From Phytohabitans aurantiacus (GTDB taxonomy: Bacteria > Actinomycetota > Actinomycetes > Mycobacteriales > Micromonosporaceae), in the NCBI RefSeq assembly GCF_027923225.1, contig NZ_BSDI01000028.1, positions 1-64,000 on the forward strand: a stretch of 64,000 nt of DNA, in the 5' to 3' direction. Below the pieces are notes generated by a model. It did not search any database, was not told where the DNA came from, and worked only from the letters and a program-made list of their open reading frames with translations. Each line of letters begins with the position of its first letter. Position 1 is the stretch's first letter. Below, in pieces: positions 1 through 10,400 of the stretch. A program made the position numbers and the translations under genes.

Positions 1-95
1 TCGCTATCGAGCGTGCAGGCGATCTAACCGGAACCGACCGACCACGCCCGGCGTGTCAGCAAACCCGGTGAACGTTTCTGGTCAGCGCACTAGCT

Positions 96-788
96 GTGAT
101 CGGCGGCCGGTTGCGGGTGCCGCACCGCGAACTCGCTCTGATCGGCCGCAGTCCGGAACGGTACGTCAGCGAGAAGATCGCCTTCACGCTGTTGGGCTTC
201 GTTTTTCCGTCGGTGTTCAGCCTCATTCTCGCCCTGAGCGGCCTGTGGTTCGGCGTCGCGATCCCCGCCGTGGTCGGCGTCCTGCTCGCCGTGCTGTTCT
301 TCTTCCTGGTCGACGTGTCGGTGCGCCAGCGCGCCGCCGAGGCTCGTGAGGAGTTCTCCCGGCACGTCGCCGTCCATCTCGACCTCATCGCGCTGGAGCT
401 GGCCGCCTCCCGCGGCCCTACCGAGGCTCTGGAGCGCGCCGCCGCCGTCGGTGGCGGCTGGGTGTCGCGGCGCATCCGCGAGTCGTTGGAGACTTCCCGG
501 CTGCGGCTGGAACCGCCGTGGGACGGACTCAAAGCCGTCGCGGCCGAGATCGGCGTACCGGACCTCGGCGACGTCGGAGAAATCATGACGCTGGTCGGCG
601 ACGAAGGCGCCCAGGTCTACGACACCCTGCGCAGCCGGGCCGAGTCGCTGCGCGCCGCGATCCTGGCCAAGGGGGAAGAGCGGGCCAACACCGCCACCAC
701 CGTCCTTTACATCCCCACCAGCCTGCTCGTGTTCGTGCTGTTCATCATCGCGGCGTACCCGTTCCTGGTCCGCCTCGTCACCACCTGA
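96..788 (+). CDS. Type II secretion F-domain protein, TadC-like (Tad pilus)
   Basis: Inner-membrane platform protein of a Tad/Flp pilus system, about 230 residues. It has two hydrophobic segments near residues 28-48 and 52-72, a helical cytoplasmic T2SF domain (around RRIRESLE, LGDVGEIM) and a C-terminal membrane segment ending LFIIAAYPFLVRLVTT. Actinobacterial relatives are usually about 300 residues with an extra N-terminal membrane region, which is absent here. The frame is closed by a TGA at 69-71 and no convincing ribosome site precedes the GTG at 96, so the start is uncertain or the gene is 5'-shortened. Another frame ends at TAA 25-27 and may be the tail of the preceding tad gene. The pilin and TadE/G genes follow in the same direction. 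Confidence 0.75.
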   Translation: MIGGRLRVPHRELALIGRSPERYVSEKIAFTLLGFVFPSVFSLILALSGLWFGVAIPAVVGVLLAVLFFFLVDVSVRQRAAEAREEFSRHVAVHLDLIALELAASRGPTEALERAAAVGGGWVSRRIRESLETSRLRLEPPWDGLKAVAAEIGVPDLGDVGEIMTLVGDEGAQVYDTLRSRAESLRAAILAKGEERANTATTVLYIPTSLLVFVLFIIAAYPFLVRLVTT

Positions 789-829
789 GAGCGTCCCGGC
801 CTCGAACCCGGGAAGAGGGGAGAAGCACG

Positions 830-1015
830 ATGCACCAGCTGGTCGGCGCCGCAGTCACCCTGCTGCGCGCGCGTTGGCAGGCAGCGCGCGACGACGACAC
901 TGGCGCCACCGCGATTGAGTGGGCGATCTTCGCGCTGCTCGCGATCGCCGTGGCTGGCCTCGTCGCCGGAGCTATCACACTGGCCATCAACAACCGAATC
1001 CCCAACATCAAATGA
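830..1015 (+). CDS. Flp-type pilin precursor
   Basis: Small 61-residue protein with a polar N-terminus, then GATAIEWAIFALLAIAVAG, the Flp/Fap pilin pattern: a prepilin-peptidase-type G/A..E start to one long hydrophobic helix. A purine-rich site (GGGAGAAG) lies just before the ATG. It would be processed by a TadV-type peptidase and assembled as the pilus subunit. The stop overlaps the start of the next gene (ATGA at 1012), so translation is coupled to the TadE-like genes that follow. Short length and a single hydrophobic segment fit the family; no other identity seems likely. Confidence 0.8.
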   Translation: MHQLVGAAVTLLRARWQAARDDDTGATAIEWAIFALLAIAVAGLVAGAITLAINNRIPNIK

Positions 1016-1437
1016 TTACGCACGCCGCGCCGCGACTTCGCCTGGCCGGGCCTGGACCGGGCCGGCCGCGCGACCGCGGGTCGGCGTCTATCGAGTTCGC
1101 CATCACCGCCACCGCCGTCATGGCCATCATCTTCACCGCCATCCAGGCGTCCACGTACTTCTGGGCGCGCTCGATCGCGCACGCTGCCGCCGCCGAGGCA
1201 GCAGATGCCCAACGCGCCTACAACGCCCCAGCGGGCGCGGGCGTCGCCGAAGCGAACGCGTTCACGGCCTCCACCGGCGACGGGCTGACCGATACCACCG
1301 TCACCGTCACCACCGACGGCCAGCAGGTCCAGGCCACCGTCACTGGCAAGTGTCTGTCCGTGCTTCCCGGCTTCTGCAACGCGTTCAAGGTCAGCGCGAC
1401 CGTGCACGGCACCGTGGAACGGGTGACCGCACCATGA
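1012..1437 (+). CDS. TadE-like pilus assembly protein
   Basis: A 141-residue pseudopilin-like protein. A basic N-terminal stretch is followed by DRGSASIEFAITATAVMAI, the TadE signature with the conserved Glu at the start of the membrane helix. The exported remainder contains TVTVTT repeats and two cysteines (GKCLSV, GFCNAF) that could form a disulphide. The start at 1012 is chosen because its ATG overlaps the pilin stop. Its own stop overlaps the next ATG, so this is the second member of a run of coupled tad genes. Confidence 0.8.
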   Translation: MITHAAPRLRLAGPGPGRPRDRGSASIEFAITATAVMAIIFTAIQASTYFWARSIAHAAAAEAADAQRAYNAPAGAGVAEANAFTASTGDGLTDTTVTVTTDGQQVQATVTGKCLSVLPGFCNAFKVSATVHGTVERVTAP

Positions 1438-1865
1438 CCATGCGGCGACATGCGGACCGGGGATCGGCAGCGATCGAGGCGGCGATCATCGCGCCGTGGC
1501 TGTTGATTCTGATCGGTGCCGCGATCGTCGGTGGGCGGATCCAGGTCGCGGGTGGCGCGGTCGAAGAGGCGGCCCACGACGCCGCCCGCGCCGCGTCGAT
1601 CTCACGCACCAAGGCCGAGGCCAGTCAGGCGGCGTACGCCGCCGCCAGCGCCACCCTCAGCCAGGAAGGACTGCATTGCGCCCGCCTCACTGTGGCCGCG
1701 AACCTGGCTGGCTTCGACGTACAAATCGGTCAACCCGCCACCGTCAGCGTGTCCGTAACCTGTGTCATCGACTTCAGCGACTTGGCCGCCGACGGCCTAC
1801 CCGGGTCCAAGACGATCAATTACACGTTTGTCAGCGCGCTCGACAACTTTCGGACAAGATCATGA
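1434..1865 (+). CDS. TadE/TadG-family pseudopilin
   Basis: A 143-residue protein beginning MTMRRHADRGSAAIEAAIIAP, again with the G-S-A-A-I-E motif entering a single N-terminal membrane helix (LLILIGAAIVGG). The extracytoplasmic part is rich in Ala and Thr/Val and has two cysteines (LHCARL, VTCVID). It overlaps both neighbours by 4 bases (ATGA upstream, an ATG inside its stop downstream). Role is inferred from the family: a minor pilin or assembly factor of the Tad machine. Confidence 0.78.
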   Translation: MTMRRHADRGSAAIEAAIIAPWLLILIGAAIVGGRIQVAGGAVEEAAHDAARAASISRTKAEASQAAYAAASATLSQEGLHCARLTVAANLAGFDVQIGQPATVSVSVTCVIDFSDLAADGLPGSKTINYTFVSALDNFRTRS

Positions 1866-2284
1866 GCGGCAAATGGAGCCGGCAGGCACCCCGCGACGAG
1901 GGCCGTATCTCACTGCTGGTTATCGTCCTGACCTTCGCCGTGCTTGCAATGATCGGGTTGTCCGTTGACGGCGGGGGCAAGGTCCGGGCCCTGCGCCGCG
2001 CCGACAACCTCGCCGCCGAAGCAGCCCGCGCCGCCGGGCAGGCCGTCCAAGGCTCGGAGGCAATCCCCGGCGGAGACAAGCTGGTCGACCCCGGGCCGGC
2101 GGTCGCCGCCGCACAGATCTACCTGGCCGCCGCTGGCGAGACCGGCGCCGTGGTCGTGTCTCAAGACCGCATGCAGATCACCGTCACCGTCACGATCACC
2201 TACACCACGGTGTTCCTGGGCTTGGTCGGCCTCGACACTCTGCCGGCCACCCGGCAGGCAACTGCCGTCCTGGTCGAAACGTAG
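1862..2284 (+). CDS. TadG-like pilus assembly protein
   Basis: A 140-residue protein with one N-terminal membrane helix (ISLLVIVLTFAVLAMIGLSV) followed by DGGGKVRALRRADNLAAEAARAA, typical of TadG-type proteins, where the helix is followed by an Asp/Gly-rich turn and an Ala-rich amphipathic helix. The C-terminal part is beta-rich (TVTVTITYTTVF). It lacks the von Willebrand domain of long TadG proteins, as is common in actinomycetes. Start at 1862 overlaps the previous stop. Confidence 0.75.
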   Translation: MSGKWSRQAPRDEGRISLLVIVLTFAVLAMIGLSVDGGGKVRALRRADNLAAEAARAAGQAVQGSEAIPGGDKLVDPGPAVAAAQIYLAAAGETGAVVVSQDRMQITVTVTITYTTVFLGLVGLDTLPATRQATAVLVET

Positions 2285-2312
2285 TGACACGAGACACCGG
2301 TAGGGAGGGAGA

Positions 2313-5300
2313 ATGGTGCCGCGCCACACCACGCGGGCTGGACGCCGCGTCGGCCGGGTCCTCGTCGGCTTGGCGGCTCTGGCCGCGCTGGCCGCCCTGC
2401 TGGTGGCCGTACCCATGGTGCTGGCGGTCGCGTGGCGTTTCCTAGGTCCGCCGTTTCCGACGCCGCAGGAGCTGACCAGTCCGGACGACGGCACCTTGTT
2501 CGTGCGGGTGCTGTGCCTCGTCGGCTGGCTGGCCTGGGCAACCTTCCTCTGGGCGGTGCTCGCCGAGATCCTGGCCGCATGGCGTGGTTGGCGGCTGCCC
2601 GGACCGACCTGGCAGCGGCACATCGCCGCCGGCCTGATCGCCGCGATCGCCGCGATGCTCACCTCGCCAGCGATTGCCAGCGCCACCGCCACACCGGTAC
2701 GCGCGGCCCCCGCAGCGGTCGCCCCGGCGGTCGCCACCGTGTCTGCCGACACTGTCACGACAACCACCACGGCAACGACGGTCGAACCAGTCACGGCGAG
2801 CCGCTACATCGAGCACCACGTGCGCCCTGGCGAGCAGATGCCGGCGCTGGCGGAGCGCTACCTCGGCGACAAGTACCAGTGGCATGCCATCGCGGCGGCC
2901 ACCTACGGACTGGCGCAGCCGGACGGGCGCGTGCTGAACCCTGGCGACACCCGTGTCTACCCAGGCTGGACGGTGCGAATCCCGACCACCACCATCGCGC
3001 GGACAGCAGGACTCACCCCGGTCGCCCAAAGCACCACTGTGGACGCTCCGGTTACCGCGCTGGTGTACGAGGTCGCCGAAGACGACTGGATGTGGTTCAT
3101 CGCCGAACGGTTCCTCGGCGACCCCGAGCGATACACCGAAATCCGGGATCTCAACCCGAAGTACGAGAAGCGCGATGGCCGCTTCCCTGACCTGATCCTT
3201 GCAAACGACCGGCTTGTACTCCCCAACGAAGCACGCGACCGTGGTCCCCGCACGCACGCAACCGGCACCATCGTCAGCCCCGCGCCACCGTCCACAGGCG
3301 CCGTACCAGGCGGCCCGCCTTCGGCCGGCGGCGCCGGCCCAGGCGCACCGAGCACCGCCCCGACCGCGCCCAGTCCTTCGGCCAGCCGGCGCCCCACAGC
3401 CACCACCAGCCCGAGCGCGACCGCAAGCCCCACCCGAGGCGCGGCCAGCACCGGCCAGGCCGTCCCCGAGCGCACCCCGGCACCACAGGCTGCCACGCCG
3501 GACGGTCACCAACCCGGTGAGGACGACAGCATGCTCGACAACGCGCTCCTGATAGGCGTTCCGCTGTTCGGCGCCGGTCTGCTCGCCGCGCTGCTGCTGA
3601 CCGTGCTGCGACGCAACCGGCGCCGCCAGGAGCAGCACCGCCCCGTCGGCCGCCGCCTTCCCACACCCGTCGAACCGAAGGCGGAGACACAACTACGCGT
3701 AGTCGCTCAACCTGTCGCTGTCGAACGCCTCGACCACGCACTGCGTGTGCTCGCCGCTGGCCTCGCCGACCGCCCGACCGAACGTATGCCCGACATCGTC
3801 GGCGCCTGGCTACACGGCGACACCGTCAACCTGCTGCTCACCCAACCCTGCTCCGACCCGCCGGCTCCATGGGGCGGCAACCAGCTCAACTGGACGCTGC
3901 CTGGCGACATCGACCTGCCTGACAGCGATGGGCAACTCGCTCCGCTACCGACTCTCGCCGCCGTCGGTTCCCGGCCGGGCATGCACCTACTGCTCGACCT
4001 GGAGCGGCTCGGCGTACTCGCCGTCACCGGCGACCAAGATCGAGCCGACGATCTGCTCCGGTACCTCGCCGCGGAGTTGGCGTGCAACGCATGGAGTGAC
4101 CACGTCGAGATCACCGTCGCCGGGTTCGACGCAGCCGAGACCGGCGAACTCATCGCGTTGGGCGGTGACCGTATCGAGGCCGCTCCGAATATCGGCGTGG
4201 CCATCGAACGCATCCGCCGCCGCGCGTCGCAAGTGGTCCAGTCATTGGACCACCTCGACGCGGGCGACCCGCTTGCCGGACGGATCGCTGACATCGCCGC
4301 CGATGCCTGGATGCCGCAGGTCCTGCTGGCCAAAGCCCCCGGCCCGGACGAGATCGCCGCGCTGGAAGCCCTCGACAGCGACCTGTCCGCAGCCGGCCGC
4401 TGCGCGGTTGCCGTCGTGGTCACGACCGCGCGGAACGTCGGCCGCTGGCCCATCTCCGTCGACGCGAACGGTCGGCTTACCATCCCGTTCCTCGGCATGA
4501 CCGGCGACGACGCAAGCCTCACCACCGCCGGGCTGCCCCGGACGGAACTCTGCAACCTCGCCGACCTGCTCGACACCGCCCGCCGCCACACCCCCCAGCC
4601 TGATCCGGCCCACGGAGCCAACGCTGACGAGGGAACCGGCTGGCCGCGAGTGCCTGCCGCGCCGGAGGTCGAGCCGTGGGCAGCGGGCACCGACGCCGCT
4701 GGCGGGCTGCTCCACGAACCGGTCGGCGAGGCTTCCTCCACCACTGAGGCCCGCCGGCCAGACGCGTACGGTCTCACCGACGACGAGCGCCCTGCGGGAG
4801 TACCGCAGGAGCCCGAACCAGCGGCCAACCCCATACCGCCGCCGCCCCACGCGGGCGCGGAGACCAGCAGAACCGTCGACGAGGCCGCCCGAGTGCCGAC
4901 AGTCCTGCCATTGGATGGCAGCCAAGGCCCAGCGCGCAAGACGGTCACCGCGCCGGCCCGCCGCCGCCACAGTGACCCAACCCTGGACGCCGACCTCGGT
5001 GCCTGGATCGACGCTGATCCCACCCGCCCGAGGATCGCCATCCTCGGACCCGCCACAGTCGAAGCTTCCGGCCACCAACCGTCGGAACGGCTGCGCTTCT
5101 ACGCCGAGATCATCATTTACCTCGCCGCCCGCGGTGCTCGCGGCGCCACCGCCGACCAGTTCGATGAGGCGCTGTGGCCAGGACAGCAACCCCAGGCAAC
5201 CAGCCGCCGAGTCGCCGTCGCACGAGCCCGCCGCTGGCTCGGCGTAACAACCGACGGCGAGCCGTGGCTGCCCGACGCCACCACCGACCGCCGGTACCAC

Positions 5301-5813
5301 CTACGCGACGGATACCTTCTCGACTGGCACCTGTTCCGGCGGCTACGCAGCTGCGGCGAGGCACGCGGACCAGCCGGCGCCGGAGATCTCCGCCAAGCCC
5401 TCGCCCTCGTACGTGGAGCGCCGCTGGCCGGGGCCGACATCGCGTACTCCCCGGTCGCCCGCAACCCGTATCCATGGCTACCCAAGTCCGAAATCACTCC
5501 CTACCACCTCGCTGCGGCGGTAGTGGACACCGCACACCGCTTCGCGGAGCTGTGCCTCGACGCTGGCGACCTTCCCGATGCCCGGTGGGCCGTCGACCAG
5601 GCATGGCTCGCCGACCCCGACCGCAGCAGCGACATCACCTGGCGCGACCTCCTGCGCGTCGCCGCAGCCGAAGGAAACACCGCCGAACTCGAACAGATAC
5701 TCGGCGAGCTGATCCGCGTCCGCGAAGCCGAAGTCCCCGAAGACCTCGACAAGGAGACGTACCGTCTGCTGTGCGACCTGATGCCCGACCGCATGCGCGC
5801 AGGCGTGCGGTAA
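2313..5813 (+). CDS. LysM and BTAD-domain membrane protein of Tad locus
   Basis: A 1166-residue protein. Three membrane segments lie in residues 15-125. Two LysM-like modules follow, about 165-225 (HHVRPGEQMPALAERYLGD) and 245-300 (VYEVAEDDWMWFIAERFLGD), then a Pro/Ser/Thr linker (310-400) and a fourth membrane segment near 410-430. A large cytoplasmic part ends in a winged-helix/BTAD-like module (about 900-1160: RPRIAILGPATVEASG, DEALWPG, ALALVRGAPLAG). The LysM parts would face peptidoglycan and the BTAD part the cytoplasm. Such proteins commonly close actinobacterial tad loci. An envelope-sensing or regulatory role is inference. The gene starts 28 bases after the TadG gene and converges on the kinase gene. 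Confidence 0.8.
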   Translation: MVPRHTTRAGRRVGRVLVGLAALAALAALLVAVPMVLAVAWRFLGPPFPTPQELTSPDDGTLFVRVLCLVGWLAWATFLWAVLAEILAAWRGWRLPGPTWQRHIAAGLIAAIAAMLTSPAIASATATPVRAAPAAVAPAVATVSADTVTTTTTATTVEPVTASRYIEHHVRPGEQMPALAERYLGDKYQWHAIAAATYGLAQPDGRVLNPGDTRVYPGWTVRIPTTTIARTAGLTPVAQSTTVDAPVTALVYEVAEDDWMWFIAERFLGDPERYTEIRDLNPKYEKRDGRFPDLILANDRLVLPNEARDRGPRTHATGTIVSPAPPSTGAVPGGPPSAGGAGPGAPSTAPTAPSPSASRRPTATTSPSATASPTRGAASTGQAVPERTPAPQAATPDGHQPGEDDSMLDNALLIGVPLFGAGLLAALLLTVLRRNRRRQEQHRPVGRRLPTPVEPKAETQLRVVAQPVAVERLDHALRVLAAGLADRPTERMPDIVGAWLHGDTVNLLLTQPCSDPPAPWGGNQLNWTLPGDIDLPDSDGQLAPLPTLAAVGSRPGMHLLLDLERLGVLAVTGDQDRADDLLRYLAAELACNAWSDHVEITVAGFDAAETGELIALGGDRIEAAPNIGVAIERIRRRASQVVQSLDHLDAGDPLAGRIADIAADAWMPQVLLAKAPGPDEIAALEALDSDLSAAGRCAVAVVVTTARNVGRWPISVDANGRLTIPFLGMTGDDASLTTAGLPRTELCNLADLLDTARRHTPQPDPAHGANADEGTGWPRVPAAPEVEPWAAGTDAAGGLLHEPVGEASSTTEARRPDAYGLTDDERPAGVPQEPEPAANPIPPPPHAGAETSRTVDEAARVPTVLPLDGSQGPARKTVTAPARRRHSDPTLDADLGAWIDADPTRPRIAILGPATVEASGHQPSERLRFYAEIIIYLAARGARGATADQFDEALWPGQQPQATSRRVAVARARRWLGVTTDGEPWLPDATTDRRYHLRDGYLLDWHLFRRLRSCGEARGPAGAGDLRQALALVRGAPLAGADIAYSPVARNPYPWLPKSEITPYHLAAAVVDTAHRFAELCLDAGDLPDARWAVDQAWLADPDRSSDITWRDLLRVAAAEGNTAELEQILGELIRVREAEVPEDLDKETYRLLCDLMPDRMRAGVR

Positions 5814-5839
5814 CCCGTCTACCCGAGTTGCGACATCGT

Positions 5840-7393
5840 TCACCGACCGCGCTGTTCACCTCGGATGTGGGCGATGCGCCGGTCCAACGTGTTCACGTGG
5901 ACCGAGTCCGGCCCGTACTCGGCGACCAGGCCGGGCCGTAGCGCCTCCAGCAGCCGCAGACCATCGATCGCACGACCAGCCGCAGGTAACAGCATGCCGA
6001 GCCGGTACGTCGCGTCCCGGAACAGCGGGTCGTATGGCTCGGTGCGGTCCAGGAAGAGCTTGAGCGAGGTGATGGCTGGTTCGACGTTTCCGGTTTCGGC
6101 GTGGCTGACGCCGGCGTAGTAGTGCAGGATCGCGCTGTCCGGGCTGTCGTCGAGCTTGGGCAGGATCTCGTCCAGGATGGCGGCGACCCGCCGGAACTCA
6201 TCGGCGAACCACAGGGTGGATACCAGCACGACCTGCATATCCAGCTTGAGGTCCGGTTCTGCGGCCGCTCGGACGACGGCCTCGTCGAGCAGGTCGATGG
6301 CGTGCTGGAACTGTGATTCCCGCACCAGGTTCGCGACCCGTTCCCGGATGTCGTCGGCCTCGTCCATGCTCAGCGGTGCTACTGCCCGTGGCGCCTGCCG
6401 GGCGGCGGGCGTGCTGCGGCGGGACGCTGGGGCGAGCGGGCGGACGAATGGCCGGCGAGGGTCGCGGCCGCTCGCGTCGGTTGCCGCGTCGGGGTGAGCA
6501 GCGAACGGAAGCAGGGTCTCGTAGACGGCCGTCGCGGCGGGCCGGTCGGTCGGCCGTTTCGCCAGCATCGCCGCGATCAGGGCGTCGATGTCGGCAGGTA
6601 CGTCTGGATGGACGGCGCGTGCCGACGGGGCGGGGGCGTTGATGTGTTGGTCCTGATAGGACCGGTTCGTCGTCTCGACGAACGGGACCCGGCCGGTGAG
6701 GGTCTCGTACAGCACGCAGCCGAGGGCGTACACGTCGCTGGCGGGTCCGACCGGGTTGCCGACCACCTGCTCCGGCGGCATGTATGGCGGGCTGCCGACG
6801 GTCATGCCGACTTGGGTCAGCTTCGGCAGGGCACTCGCGCCGCGGAGGATGGCCACGCCGAAGTCGAGCACCTTCACGAGCCCGCCGTCGGTGACCATCA
6901 GGTTGGCCGGTTTGATGTCGCGGTGGACGACGTCGACCCGGTGTACGTCGACCAGGGTGGCGGCCACCTGCGCGGCGATCGCCGCTGCCCAGGAGACGGG
7001 CCAGGGCTCAGCCGCGTAGTCACGGGAGTCGATCATCTCGGTCAGCGTCTGCCCGTACACCAGTTGCATGACCAGGTAGATCCGGCCGGTGGTCTCTTCG
7101 ACGCCGAAGTCGTACACGGCAGGTATGCCTGGCAGTTCGAGTCGCGCGGTGGTGCGGATCTCTCGCAGGAACCGTTCCCGGTCCGCTGCCGCGGCCTTGG
7201 CGAGGGCGGCGCCTTCGGCGTCGCCGAGGTCGACCGGCGTCGCGGGCGCGTTGCGCATGAGCTTGATCGCGACCCGGCGGTCCAGATGCTGGTCGTAGCC
7301 GCTCCAGACGGCGCCCATGCCGCCGCTGCCGATGGGCGCGTCGACTCGGTAACGGTCCCCGAAGACCCATTCTTCATCCGACACGTCGGTCAC
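5840..7393 (-). CDS. Ser/Thr protein kinase with C-terminal TPR-like region
   Basis: A cytoplasmic Hanks-type kinase of about 517 residues. Visible motifs: glycine loop GSGGMGAVW (about residue 22), VAIKLM lysine, HRDIKPANLMV catalytic loop, DFGVAIL, PPEQVVG and SDVYALGCVLYETL. A low-complexity linker (PRRPFVRPLAPASRR) leads to a helical repeat region (about 340-510) resembling TPRs. No membrane segment is present, unlike PknB-type receptors. The frame extends to a GTG at 7414 overlapping the hsdR stop, but the GTG at 7393 has a good ribosome site (GGGAGGT, 4-5 bases away), so 7393 is chosen. It is the last gene of the restriction-modification operon, so the substrate may be an Hsd subunit or another defence protein (inference). 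Confidence 0.88.
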   Translation of the reverse strand: MTDVSDEEWVFGDRYRVDAPIGSGGMGAVWSGYDQHLDRRVAIKLMRNAPATPVDLGDAEGAALAKAAAADRERFLREIRTTARLELPGIPAVYDFGVEETTGRIYLVMQLVYGQTLTEMIDSRDYAAEPWPVSWAAAIAAQVAATLVDVHRVDVVHRDIKPANLMVTDGGLVKVLDFGVAILRGASALPKLTQVGMTVGSPPYMPPEQVVGNPVGPASDVYALGCVLYETLTGRVPFVETTNRSYQDQHINAPAPSARAVHPDVPADIDALIAAMLAKRPTDRPAATAVYETLLPFAAHPDAATDASGRDPRRPFVRPLAPASRRSTPAARQAPRAVAPLSMDEADDIRERVANLVRESQFQHAIDLLDEAVVRAAAEPDLKLDMQVVLVSTLWFADEFRRVAAILDEILPKLDDSPDSAILHYYAGVSHAETGNVEPAITSLKLFLDRTEPYDPLFRDATYRLGMLLPAAGRAIDGLRLLEALRPGLVAEYGPDSVHVNTLDRRIAHIRGEQRGR

Positions 7394-7410
7394 TGCCACC
7401 TCCCGGCCGG

Positions 7411-10400
7411 TCACCCTTCTACGGCGTCGCGGGCGACCTGGGTGCGTAGCTTACGCAACGCTTCGGTCCGAGAGGGGCTCAAAATCAAGTCGTACGCACG
7501 GCGCCGCGCCTCCTGCTTGACCGCGGCCTGGAATTCCGGATTGTCGAAGTACCGGCCGACGAACGTGGTGTTGCGGTCGTGGTTGCGGGCCACGATGTTG
7601 TCGAGTTCCGGGTCCGCGACCTGGCCGAAGCGGGCGATGTCGTTGTTCAGCGCGACCTGCTGCATGTTCTCGTCCTCGGCCAGCGAGATGATCTGCTGTA
7701 CCAGCAGGATCTGGTCGGAGGTGCTGAGGTCGTAGCCGAAGCGCTGGTTCAGCTCCTCGATCACCTCGCTGAGCGGTTGCTCCTCGACCTCGCGGGCCGC
7801 CCCGCCGTCGGGTGAAAAGCCGGGGATGAGGTGGGCGCCGGACGGCTGCAGCGACAGGTTCTCCTCGGCCAGCTTGTTGATGCGCAGGTGGCTCAGTGTC
7901 GTCTCGCCGATGTCCACGCCCGCGCCGGGCTCGCGGGGCAGGCGCCGTGTCAGGAATCGGCTGTACAGGTAGAGCCGCTCCAGGTCCGGGTCGGCGTAGC
8001 CGATGACCTGGGCCAAGAAGCCGTACGCGCGGACGTAGTCGTTGATCGACGACCGGAACTCCTCGGCCCGGTCCCGGTCCTGCTTCGCCAGCTCGGTGAA
8101 GCGGTCGACGGCCGGCTGAAGGAAGCGGTACAGCTCCGCGTGTGCACCGTCCAACTGTCCGGTGCTCTCGGCGGTGAGCAGCGCTGCCGCGAACGAGTCC
8201 ATTTCGGACTCGACGAGGAGCTGGTGGTCCATCACCTCGCGCTGCTTGTCGTAGAGCAGGTTAGGGTCGGTCGGTTCGGTGATGGTGGTTTCGAAGTACG
8301 GCTTGAACGCCTTCTGGATGTCCTGCGCCTTGTTCGCCAGGTCCAGCACGAACACGTCGTCCTGCGTCTTGTCGGGGTGGGTGCGGTTGAGCCGGGACAG
8401 TGTCTGAACAGCGGCGACGCCGGCGAGCGGCTTGTCCACGTACATCGCGGCCAGCAGCGGCTGGTCGAAGCCGGTCTGGTACTTCTCGGCGACGACGAGG
8501 ATGCGGTACTCGGTCTGGTTGCGCGCTGCGGCCTGCGGATCGTCCACTTTGGTGTAAGCGAATGCTTCTGGCAGTGCCGCCTCCGAGACGCCGTTCAATC
8601 TCGGCTCGGTGTAGTCGATGTCTTTGAGTGTCAGCGTGCCGGAGAACGCAACGAGCGGCGCGCAGTCGGTGATGCCACGCTTGTCGAGGTACCTGCGCAG
8701 CGCCTGGTACAGCTTCAGCGCGTGCTCCCGGGACCGGGTCACCACCATCGCCTTGGCCCGGCCGCCGATCCGATCGGCGACCTCGTTACGGAAGTGCTCG
8801 ATGATGATCTGCGCCCGCTGGTCCTGCGACTCGGGGTGCAGCTCGGCGGCCCGTACCAGCTTCGCCTTCGCCTTTTTCGGATCGACCTCCGGGTCGGCCG
8901 TTTCGGTGGCCTCCACCGCCGCGTTCGCCAGCCGCCATCGCGCCTCGTACGTGATGTAATTGCGCAGCACGTCCAAGATGAAGCCCTCGTCGATGGCCTG
9001 CCGCATCGAGTAGACGTGGAACGGCTCGTCCCGGTCGGTGTCCGGGTTGCGGGTGCCGAACAGTTCCAGCGTCTTCTGCTTCGGCGTGGCGGTGAACCCG
9101 AAGAACGACAGGTTGCCGTGCCGGCCGCGGGCCAGTGCGGAGGCGGTGAGCAGGTCACCGTCGTCGTCGATATCGTCCGAGCCCGACCTGCCGAGCGCCT
9201 TCTTCAACGCGCTGGCGGATTCCCCAGACTGCGACGAGTGCGCCTCGTCGATAATCACCGCGTAGCGCCGTTCGCCAAGCTTGGACACCTTGTCCAGCAC
9301 GAACGGGAACTTCTGCAACGTCGTGATGATCACCCGCGCGGCGGACCCGGTCAGCGCGTCGGCGAGCTGCTGGGAATCTTCGTCGATCTTCCGGACGACG
9401 CCGGCCACGTGGTCGAACTGGTAGATCGTGTCCTGCAACTGCCGGTCCAGCACGACCCGGTCGGTGATGACGATAGCCTTGTCGAAGACCGGCTTGTTGT
9501 CCGCATCGTGCAAAGTGGACAGACGGTGTGCCAGCCAAGCGATCGTGTTCGACTTGCCGGAGCCGGCTGAGTGCTCGATCAGGTAGTTGTGCCCGGCGCC
9601 CTCGCAGCTGGCGTGCGCGGTCATCCGGCGCACCGCGTGCCACTGGTGGTAGCGCGGGAAAATCAGCGGGCTGGTGTGAGGGTTGGCCTTACCCTTCTTC
9701 GGCACGGCGACATGCACGAAGCGTTGCAGCAGCTCCAGGAAGTTGTCCCGCTGCCATACTTCCCGCCACAGGTACGAGGTCTGGTAGCCGTCCGCTGGCG
9801 CGGGCGGATTCCCGGCGCCGCCGGACACACCCGGCCCATTCGAGCCGACGTTGAACGGCAGGAAGCGGGTCGCTTTCCCAGCCAGCCGGGTAGTCAGGAA
9901 CACCAGGTGCGGGTCCACGGCGAAATGCACGAGGGTACGCCGCGCGAAGATGAGTTCCTTCGCGTCGCGGTCTTCGCGGTACTGCTGCTTCGCCTTCTCG
10001 ACGTCCTGCCCGGTCAGAGTGTTCTTTAGCTCGGCGGTGGCGATCGGGATGCCGTTGACGAACAGTGCCAGGTCCAGCTCGTCGCCGCTCTTGTCGGAGT
10101 ACCGCAACTGCCGGACCACGGTGAGTTGGTTGCCGCGGTACTCATCCAGCGCACCGGCCGCGAGGGTGTGACCGGGCCGGAAGTAGCAGAGCTGGATGGT
10201 GACGCCGCGGTCCTTGACCCCGTTGCGCAGCACATCCAGTGCACCTCGCTTGTCGATCTCGGCAGCGACGCGCTTGGCCAACTCGTGCTGCGCGGTGGGC
10301 AGATCGCCGTACGCGTTGACGAGCTTGTCCAGCGCCGGCTTCTGCGTCCTTCCAACGAAGGTGTCTAGCTCGCCGGTGTCGAGGCCGAGGTCGGGCCGGT

